Positions 45,900 through 51,049 of a stretch of 51,049 bases of DNA are shown in pieces. A program made the translations under genes and the position numbers. Source of the stretch: Immundisolibacter sp. Lineage in GTDB: Bacteria > Pseudomonadota > Gammaproteobacteria > Immundisolibacterales > Immundisolibacteraceae. The DNA is taken from NCBI RefSeq assembly GCF_014359565.1, contig NZ_JACIZD010000016.1, forward strand, positions 1 through 51,049, written 5' to 3'. The notes beneath the pieces were generated by a model. It worked only from the letters and a program-made list of their open reading frames with translations, searched no databases and was not told the origin of the DNA. The stretch's first letter is position 1; every line of letters begins with the position of its first letter.

Positions 45900-45925
45900 C
45901 TGCCCAGGGCGCAAGCCCTGGGCAG
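45900..45925 (+). promoter_or_regulatory. Stem-loop between nifH and nifD
   Basis: A perfect 11-bp stem (CTGCCCAGGGC / GCCCTGGGCAG) with a GCAA tetraloop and no T-run. Such a hairpin after nifH typically protects the nifH message or slows readthrough, giving more NifH than NifDK. Confidence 0.7.
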
Positions 45926-46026
45926 TGCCCTTCGACTCATCCCCACCCGATGGCATGCACAGCAACCCGATCGGCTTGGGGTTCAACGGAAACTTCAGTT
46001 CCAAGGTGTAAGTTAGGAGACCGAAC

Positions 46027-47481
46027 ATGAGCCTGACAGTCGAACAAACCAAAGAGCGCAACAAGGCGCTCATCGACGAAGTGCTGGAGGTCTATCCGGA
46101 TAAGACCGCCAAGCGCCGCGGCAAGCATCTGGGCACTTTCGAGGAAGGCAAGTCCGACTGCGGCGTCAAGTCCAATGTCAAATCCATTCCCGGCGTGATG
46201 ACCATTCGTGGTTGCGCCTACGCCGGTTCCAAGGGCGTGGTGTGGGGTCCGATCAAGGACATGATCCACATCTCCCACGGTCCGGTGGGCTGCGGCCAGT
46301 ATTCCTGGGCGGCGCGGCGCAATTACTACATCGGCACCACGGGGGTGGATACCTTCGTGACCATGCAGTTCACCTCCGATTTCCAGGAAAAGGACATCGT
46401 CTTCGGCGGCGACAAGAAGCTCGCCAAGATCATGGACGAAATCGAGGTGCTGTTTCCGCTCAACCACGGCATCACGGTGCAGTCCGAATGCCCGATCGGC
46501 CTGATCGGCGACGACATCGAGGCCGTTTCCAAGGCCAAGTCGAAGGAATACGGCGGCAAGACCATCGTGCCGGTGCGCTGCGAGGGCTTCCGCGGCGTGA
46601 GCCAGTCGCTGGGCCATCACATCGCCAACGATTCGATCCGCGACTGGGTGTTCGACAAGCTCGACCCGGACCGTCCGGCGCCGTTCGAGAGCTCGCCCTA
46701 CGACATCGCCATCATCGGCGACTACAACATCGGCGGCGATGCCTGGTCCTCGCGCATCCTGCTGGAGGAAATGGGCCTGCGCGTGGTGGCGCAGTGGTCC
46801 GGCGACGGCTCCATCGCCGAGCTTGAGAACACGCCCAAGGCCAAGCTCAACGTGCTGCACTGCTACCGCTCGATGAACTACATCAGCCGGCACATGGAAG
46901 AAAAGTACGGGATTCCGTGGGTGGAATACAACTTCTTCGGGCCGACCAAGATCGCCGAATCGCTGCGCGAAATCGCCGGCCATTTCGACGACAAGATCAA
47001 GGAAGGCGCTGAGCGGGTCATCGCCAAGTACCAGCCGCTGATGCAGGCGGTGATCGACAAGTACCGCCCGCGCCTGGAAGGCAAGAAGGTGATGCTGTTC
47101 GTCGGCGGCCTGCGCCCGCGCCATGTCATCGGTGCCTACGAGGATCTGGGCATGGAGGTCATCGGAACCGGCTATGAGTTCGGTCACAACGACGACTACC
47201 AGCGCACCACCCACTACGTGAAGGACGGCACGCTGATCTACGACGACGTCACCGGCTACGAGTTCGAGAAGTTCGTCGAGGCGCTGGAGCCGGACCTGGT
47301 GGCTTCCGGCATCAAGGAAAAGTACGTCTTCCAGAAGATGGGCTATCCGTTCCGGCAGATGCACTCCTGGGATTACTCGGGTCCTTATCACGGCTATGAC
47401 GGCTTTGCCATCTTCGCCCGCGACATGGACATGGCGATCAATAGCCCGGTGTGGGCGCTGACCAAGACACCCTGGAAATAG
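46027..47481 (+). CDS. nifD: NifD, nitrogenase MoFe protein alpha chain
   Basis: 484 residues. P-cluster cysteines C63, C89 and C155; FeMo-cofactor ligands C279 (LHCYRS) and H446 (QMHSWDYSG). The proton-path histidine lies in SQSLGHH. These match molybdenum nitrogenase rather than VnfD/AnfD. Start at 46027 after TTAGGAG. The 147-bp gap from nifH holds a stem-loop, and the 107-bp gap to nifK holds a REP-like repeat. Confidence 0.99.
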   Translation: MSLTVEQTKERNKALIDEVLEVYPDKTAKRRGKHLGTFEEGKSDCGVKSNVKSIPGVMTIRGCAYAGSKGVVWGPIKDMIHISHGPVGCGQYSWAARRNYYIGTTGVDTFVTMQFTSDFQEKDIVFGGDKKLAKIMDEIEVLFPLNHGITVQSECPIGLIGDDIEAVSKAKSKEYGGKTIVPVRCEGFRGVSQSLGHHIANDSIRDWVFDKLDPDRPAPFESSPYDIAIIGDYNIGGDAWSSRILLEEMGLRVVAQWSGDGSIAELENTPKAKLNVLHCYRSMNYISRHMEEKYGIPWVEYNFFGPTKIAESLREIAGHFDDKIKEGAERVIAKYQPLMQAVIDKYRPRLEGKKVMLFVGGLRPRHVIGAYEDLGMEVIGTGYEFGHNDDYQRTTHYVKDGTLIYDDVTGYEFEKFVEALEPDLVASGIKEKYVFQKMGYPFRQMHSWDYSGPYHGYDGFAIFARDMDMAINSPVWALTKTPWK

Positions 47482-47487
47482 GAAAGC

Positions 47488-47570
47488 GTAGGGTGGGTTA
47501 GGCGAACGGCGCCATAACCCACCGCTGAAGATTTGGCCGGTTACGCGGCTGTGCCGCTAACCCACCCTAC
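47488..47570. repeat. REP-like palindromic repeat between nifD and nifK
   Basis: GTAGGGTGGGTTAG at 47488-47501 is repeated in perfect inverse as CTAACCCACCCTAC at 47557-47570. The left arm also pairs with an inner TAACCCACC (47514-47522), so alternative hairpins can form. This GGGTGGGTTA-type palindrome is a widespread intergenic element in bacteria. It begins 6 bp after the nifD stop. Confidence 0.82.
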
Positions 47571-47588
47571 AACCGCAGGAGCATTATC

Positions 47589-49148
47589 ATGAGCCAGAAC
47601 GCCGACAACGTGGTCGATCATTTCAACTTGTTCCGGAGTCCGGAATACGTGGATATGTTCAAGACCAAGAAAGAAAACTTCGAAAACGCCGAACCCACCG
47701 ACCGGGTCGAGGAAATCCGCGAGTGGACCAAGACCTGGGAATACCGGGAAAAGAACTTCGCCCGCGACTCCCTGACCGTCAATCCGGCCAAGGCCTGCCA
47801 GCCGCTGGGCGCGGTGTTCGTGGCGGTCGGCTTTGAAAGCACGCTGCCGTTCGTGCACGGTTCGCAGGGCTGCGTCGCCTATTACCGCAGCCACTTCAGC
47901 CGTCACTTCAAGGAACCCAGTTCCTGTGTGTCGTCCAGCATGACCGAGGACGCGGCGGTATTCGGCGGCCTGAACAACATGATCGACGGCCTGGCCAATG
48001 CCTACAGCATGTACAAGCCCAAGATGATCGCCGTGTCCACCACCTGCATGGCCGAGGTGATCGGCGATGACCTGAACGCCTTCATCAAGAACGCCAAGGA
48101 AAAGGGCTCGGTGCCGGAAGAATTCGACGTGCCCTTCGCCCATACCCCGGCCTTCGTCGGCAGCCACATCACTGGCTACGACAATGCGCTGCTGGGCGTG
48201 ATCAAGCACTTCTGGGACGGCAAGGCCGGCACCGTGCCGGTGCCCGAGCGCGTGCCGAACGAGAAGATCAACTTCGTGGGCGGTTTCGACGGCTACACCG
48301 TCGGCAACCAGCGCGAAATCAAGCGCATCTTCGACCTGATGGGCATCGAATACACCATGCTGTGCGATGCATCGGACGTGTGGGACACGCCCACCGACGG
48401 CGAATTCCGCATGTACGACGGCGGCACCACGCTGGAAGACGCTGCCGCCGCGCTCAACGCCAAGGCGACGGTTTCCATGCAGGAATACTGCACCACCAAG
48501 ACGCTGGAGTTCTGCGCCAGCAAGGGCCAGGAAACGCTCGCCTTCAACCACCCAGTCGGCGTCGCCGGCACCGACCAGTTCCTCATGGAAATCGCCCGCC
48601 TGACCGGCAAGGCCATCCCGGAGGCACTCGCCAAGGAACGCGGCCGGCTGGTGGACGCCATCGCCGATTCCAGCGCCCACATCCACGGCAAGAAGTTCGC
48701 AATCTACGGCGATCCGGACCTGTGCTATGGCCTGGCGTCCTTCCTGCTGGAACTGGGCGCCGAACCCACGCACGTGCTGTCCACCAACGGCGGCAAGGAG
48801 TGGGAGGCCAAAATGCAGGCGCTGTTCGACAGCTCACCCTTCGGCAAGGGCTGCCATGCCTACGCCGGCAAGGACCTGTGGCACATGCGCTCGCTGCTGT
48901 TCACCGAGCCGGTCGACTTCCTGATCGGCAACACCTACGGCAAGTACCTGGAGCGCGACACCGGCACGCCGCTGATCCGCATCGGCTTCCCGGTGTTCGA
49001 CCGCCACCACCACCACCGCTACCCGGTGTGGGGCTACCAGGGCGCGATGAACGTCCTGGTGTGGATCCTGGACAAGATCTTCGACGAGATCGACAAGAAC
49101 ACCATCGTGCCGGCCAAGACCGACTACAGCTTCGACATCATTCGCTAG
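47589..49148 (+). CDS. nifK: NifK, nitrogenase MoFe protein beta chain
   Basis: 519 residues. P-cluster cysteines C70, C95 and C153 fall at the same numbers as in Azotobacter vinelandii, and the P-cluster serine lies in [11 protein letters not shown]-terminal extension of about 55 residues is complete. The C-terminus [14 protein letters not shown] matches the family. AGGAG precedes the ATG. A strong terminator follows, so nifT, nifY and nifEN do not follow nifK as they often do. Confidence 0.99.
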   Translation: MSQNADNVVDHFNLFRSPEYVDMFKTKKENFENAEPTDRVEEIREWTKTWEYREKNFARDSLTVNPAKACQPLGAVFVAVGFESTLPFVHGSQGCVAYYRSHFSRHFKEPSSCVSSSMTEDAAVFGGLNNMIDGLANAYSMYKPKMIAVSTTCMAEVIGDDLNAFIKNAKEKGSVPEEFDVPFAHTPAFVGSHITGYDNALLGVIKHFWDGKAGTVPVPERVPNEKINFVGGFDGYTVGNQREIKRIFDLMGIEYTMLCDASDVWDTPTDGEFRMYDGGTTLEDAAAALNAKATVSMQEYCTTKTLEFCASKGQETLAFNHPVGVAGTDQFLMEIARLTGKAIPEALAKERGRLVDAIADSSAHIHGKKFAIYGDPDLCYGLASFLLELGAEPTHVLSTNGGKEWEAKMQALFDSSPFGKGCHAYAGKDLWHMRSLLFTEPVDFLIGNTYGKYLERDTGTPLIRIGFPVFDRHHHHRYPVWGYQGAMNVLVWILDKIFDEIDKNTIVPAKTDYSFDIIR

Positions 49149-49165
49149 CAGCGAGTCGTCCGAGC

Positions 49166-49203
49166 AAAAGGCCGCGCAGCGCGAACTGCGCGGCCTTTTT
49201 TTG
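49166..49203 (+). terminator. Rho-independent terminator after nifHDK
   Basis: A perfect 14-bp stem (AAAAGGCCGCGCAG / CTGCGCGGCCTTTT) with a 6-nt loop, running into further T. It separates nifHDK from the next nif-regulated unit. Confidence 0.93.
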
Positions 49204-49277
49204 TCGTCGCCACATCCCCGAAGCGCGGGAAAGCGCCTTGGAAATGTCCGGCGCGTCACTGCGGCATCCATGCCGCC

Positions 49278-49293
49278 TGTCACAGGCGCGACA
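49278..49293. promoter_or_regulatory. NifA upstream activator site of the post-nifK unit
   Basis: TGT-N10-ACA (TGT CACAGGCGCG ACA), 73 bp upstream of the -24 box at 49366. Confidence 0.75.
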
Positions 49294-49365
49294 AACGCGA
49301 CACAGCCCAGGTTCCCGGGCGCTCGACATGTCCCTGAAACGGCGTGAATTACAGCCTGTGCGGAC

Positions 49366-49381
49366 TGGCCCGGGCGTTGCT
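49366..49381 (+). promoter_or_regulatory. Sigma-54 promoter of the post-nifK unit
   Basis: TGGCCC-GGGCG-TTGCT. GG and GC are correctly spaced; one -24 base differs from TGGCAC. Predicted start near 49392, about 30 bp before the gene at 49423. Confidence 0.75.
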
Positions 49382-49422
49382 TTGCAAGCTCAGGCTCCCC
49401 ACCGGTCGCAACTCCCACGCCC

Positions 49423-49746
49423 ATGGACACGTCAAGGACACCGATCAAGCTGACCCAGGACGGCCGCCGAGTAGAAGTGGTCGGCCGTGCCATCTGTCTC
49501 GATGGCCGCCGCGAGGCGGACGCCCTGACGCCGGTGCACCGGCACCCGAACCGCGCCGCCATCTGGCGGGCGGTGCCGGATGCCACCCACATGGCCGGCC
49601 GGGTGCCGCTCACCGCCCAGGAAGCGGCCCAGGCCCAGGCCGCACTGGACGCCGCCCGGGCGGCCTATGAAGCAAGCCCGCTGGCCATTGCGGAGCGGAT
49701 CCGCCACGCCGCGGACGACATCCTGAAGCTGCGCATCGATGAATGA
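49423..49746 (+). CDS. Unrecognised nif-regulated protein 1
   Basis: 107 residues. N-terminal half likely beta-rich (IKLTQDGRRVEVVGRAICLDG), middle HRHPNRAAIWRAVPDATHMAG, C-terminal half one long Ala-rich helix (AQEAAQAQAALDAARAAYEA). No cysteine, no membrane segment, no signal peptide. I do not recognise the family. It stands right after a sigma-54/NifA promoter pair and after the nifK terminator, so it is probably made only during nitrogen fixation. Confidence 0.8.
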   Translation: MDTSRTPIKLTQDGRRVEVVGRAICLDGRREADALTPVHRHPNRAAIWRAVPDATHMAGRVPLTAQEAAQAQAALDAARAAYEASPLAIAERIRHAADDILKLRIDE

Positions 49747-49776
49747 GGCGCCGTGCCGGCGCGTGGAGCAGGGCCC

Positions 49777-50244
49777 ATGATCCACGTACTCGAAGTGCCG
49801 CAGCAAGGCCGTGCGCAGGCGTGGTTCGCCTTCGACGAGACCGACCTGATCGGCAAGATTCGCGCCGCGCGGGCGCGGCCGGACGGGCAGCTGCATGCCG
49901 TGGCCAGCCCGCGCGAACTGCTGGCCGCCAGCGGCCAGGCGCCGGACACGGCGCCGCCCTGGATCGCGGCACTGGCGCAGCTGCACGGCTGGGACACGCC
50001 GCTGTATCGCGCCGACGCCTTGCTGGGGGAGGGGATTTATCAGGCCGAACCGGTCAGCGAGCTGCGCGCCTGCGTCGCGGCACTGGTCGACACGCTGCAG
50101 ACCTGCCGCGTGTACCCGGACGACCAGACAGCCCTCGATGCGCTGTACCGCGATCCGCTGTACCAGGGGCGCGACGGCTTCTACGCCCACATGGCCCTGC
50201 GGGAACAGCTGATCGCGCTGGAGGTGCTGGCGGATGATTTGTGA
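49777..50244 (+). CDS. Unrecognised nif-regulated protein 2
   Basis: 155 residues: MIHVLEVPQQGRAQAWFAFDE, VASPRELLAASG, YRADALLGEGIYQAEPVSELRACVAALVDTL, FYAHMALREQL. Mixed alpha/beta, acidic, cytosolic. Start 49777 was chosen for GGAGC upstream; the frame is open to 49753. It follows protein 1 by 30 bp in the same unit. No known motif. Confidence 0.78.
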   Translation: MIHVLEVPQQGRAQAWFAFDETDLIGKIRAARARPDGQLHAVASPRELLAASGQAPDTAPPWIAALAQLHGWDTPLYRADALLGEGIYQAEPVSELRACVAALVDTLQTCRVYPDDQTALDALYRDPLYQGRDGFYAHMALREQLIALEVLADDL

Positions 50245-50324
50245 ACGCACGGCGCGCCAGCGCAGGCGGCCTGCCCGCAGGCAGCGGGCCTGAACACCTT
50301 GCCCATCCGGATCGGGAGCCGCCC

Positions 50325-50768
50325 ATGAGCAGCATCTTCATCAACATCACCAAATCCGGGGCGCTGGAAAAGTCGCCCATCGACAAGGCGGTCACCCGCG
50401 TGGCCGTGGCCTTGGCCCGCCAACGCCTGCAAGGCGCCTTGCCCGCCGGCCCGAGTCTGGAGATCACGTTCCTGCTGGCGTGCGCGGACCTGCAGCCGGA
50501 TTTCGAGGGCATGCGCATGGGCGGTTACACGGCCGACGACCCGGTGCTGCGCTTCCACGCCGCCGTGCCGGCGCAGCTGGCTCACTCGACGCTGGCGCCG
50601 CGTTACGTGGCGGCGGTGCTCGATGACGTGCTCGGCAACGCCCACGACTATTTCGCCGAGCGACAAATACCCTTCGACAGCCCGGCGTGGCGCCGCGTGT
50701 TCGACGCCGCAGCCGTGCACGGCGAAGACCTCTCGGACCTGACCGAAGCGGCGCTGCCGGCGTTCTGA
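50325..50768 (+). CDS. Unrecognised nif-regulated protein 3
   Basis: 147 residues: SSIFINITKSGALEKSPIDKAV, SLEITFLLACADLQPDFEGMRMGGY, HAAVPAQLAHS, and a helical C-terminus. Cytosolic, with a single cysteine. Start 50325 has GGGAG. It follows protein 2 by 80 bp, with no terminator seen between, so is probably co-transcribed. Family not recognised. Confidence 0.78.
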   Translation: MSSIFINITKSGALEKSPIDKAVTRVAVALARQRLQGALPAGPSLEITFLLACADLQPDFEGMRMGGYTADDPVLRFHAAVPAQLAHSTLAPRYVAAVLDDVLGNAHDYFAERQIPFDSPAWRRVFDAAAVHGEDLSDLTEAALPAF

Positions 50769-50809
50769 GCAGGCTGCGTGGCCTGATGGCTGCGGGCGGG
50801 GAGGGGGAG

Positions 50810-50875
50810 GATTCGGCCCGAGGGCGGGCCTCCCACGGGCGCTGTGTTGTGGGAGCGGCGCCCTCGCCGCGAATC
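50810..50875. repeat. REP-type inverted repeat pair
   Basis: GATTCGGCCCGAGGGCGGGC with CCTCCCAC on the left faces GTGGGAGCGGCGCCCTCGCC with GCGAATC on the right across a short spacer. The GTGGGAGCGG...CGCGAATC pattern is that of REP elements common in Pseudomonas and relatives. It can fold to a long hairpin and may end transcription of the unit upstream. Confidence 0.8.
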
Positions 50876-50878
50876 TTC

Positions 50879-51049
50879 TGTCATGGTCAAGTTTCAGTGG
50901 ACACCGGGATAGGGGATTTCAGGTGGTGGCTTTCTCGTAGTCGGCCGGGGAACGGTAGCCGAGGGTGGAGTGCAGCCGGTGGGTGTTGTAGAAGCCGACG
51001 ATGTAGTGGGTGACGTCGGCGATGGCTTCGTTGGGATTGGCGTAGCGGC
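50879..51049 (-). mobile_element. End of an IS3-family insertion sequence (continues beyond window)
   Basis: The tip TGTCATGGTCAAGTTTCAGT, near 50879, has the TG end and AT/GC layout of IS3-family inverted repeats. The transposase reading frame begins 40 bp inside it. Only this end is in the window. Confidence 0.75.
50919..51049 (-). CDS. IS3-family transposase OrfB, C-terminal end (partial)
   Basis: The 43 visible residues include ADVTHYIVGFYNTHRLHSTL and YRSPADYEKATT before the stop. YN-x-x-R-x-H-x-x-L is the hallmark just after the catalytic glutamate in IS3-family integrase domains. The rest lies beyond the right edge, so I cannot tell whether the copy is intact. Confidence 0.88.
   Translation of the reverse strand, partial: RYANPNEAIADVTHYIVGFYNTHRLHSTLGYRSPADYEKATT

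Noticed and set aside
46027-49148. Alternative (vanadium or iron-only) nitrogenase
   Set aside because: Cysteine and histidine ligand positions and chain lengths match NifD and NifK; no vnfG/anfG gene lies between them.

Overview
The window is high-GC DNA with the gene style of a free-living gammaproteobacterium. It carries a Mo-nitrogenase gene set next to aromatic or hydrocarbon-type catabolic genes: a Rieske ring hydroxylase alpha subunit, two extradiol-dioxygenase-like VOC proteins, a 2-hydroxychromene-2-carboxylate isomerase homologue, CoA-linked crotonases and an indolepyruvate-type ferredoxin oxidoreductase. A diazotrophic hydrocarbon- or PAH-degrading gammaproteobacterium is a reasonable guess (for example a relative of Immundisolibacter or Macondimonas). 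The species is an inference; the sequence does not prove it.

Layout. 1-9.3 kb: catabolic genes (aldehyde dehydrogenase cut by the window edge, cupin protein, secreted phosphodiesterase, luciferase-like flavin oxidoreductase), then a rightward operon of a heme-oxygenase-like diiron protein, Rieske oxygenase, aldehyde dehydrogenase and zinc alcohol dehydrogenase, ending at a strong terminator. 9.3-11.3 kb: dsbA-like, cytochrome c4 and engB housekeeping genes. 11.4-16.7 kb: a leftward isc operon (iscS-iscU-erpA-iscA-hscB-hscA-fdx-iscX) without iscR. 17.0-18.7 kb: nifA, divergent from isc. 18.8-27.0 kb: a leftward catabolic operon (two crotonases, MaoC, iorA, iorB, ferredoxin, two VOC dioxygenases). 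27.0-28.0 kb: a junction of decayed IS3-family pieces and a dispersed palindromic repeat. 28.2-35.8 kb: the nifB operon (nifB, fdxN, an IscA-like gene, TPR and LRV genes, two nifZ-type genes, a DUF3024-like gene, nifT, a DegT-type gene, an adrenodoxin-type ferredoxin, a SIR2-like gene and small unknowns). 35.8-42.6 kb: mostly leftward accessory genes. 42.6-44.5 kb: nifO, draG and a degenerate receiver-domain gene, leftward. 45.0-49.2 kb: nifHDK. 49.4-50.8 kb: three unrecognised genes. The window ends in an IS3-family transposase.

How it works together. By eye I find near-perfect sigma-54 promoters (TGGCAC-N5-TTGC type) with NifA upstream activator sites (TGT-N10-ACA) in front of nifA, nifB, nifH and the unknown three-gene unit after nifK. 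On the opposite strand from nifA, facing the isc operon, lies another perfect sigma-54 promoter. A single NifA site sits almost exactly midway between the divergent nifA and isc promoters. NifA has the complete C-X11-C-X19-C-X4-C motif of oxygen-sensitive NifA proteins, and no nifL is present. The reading is that a self-regulated, redox-sensing NifA drives nitrogenase, cofactor assembly and a complete, dedicated ISC iron-sulfur machine in place of nifUS. nifE, nifN, nifU, nifS, nifV and draT are not in this window.

The most interesting points are the NifA-controlled isc operon; the unknown operon behind its own NifA promoter after nifK; the DegT-family protein of the nifB operon that lacks the PLP lysine; the SIR2-like protein in the same operon; and the phospho-acceptor-less receiver protein divergent from nifH.
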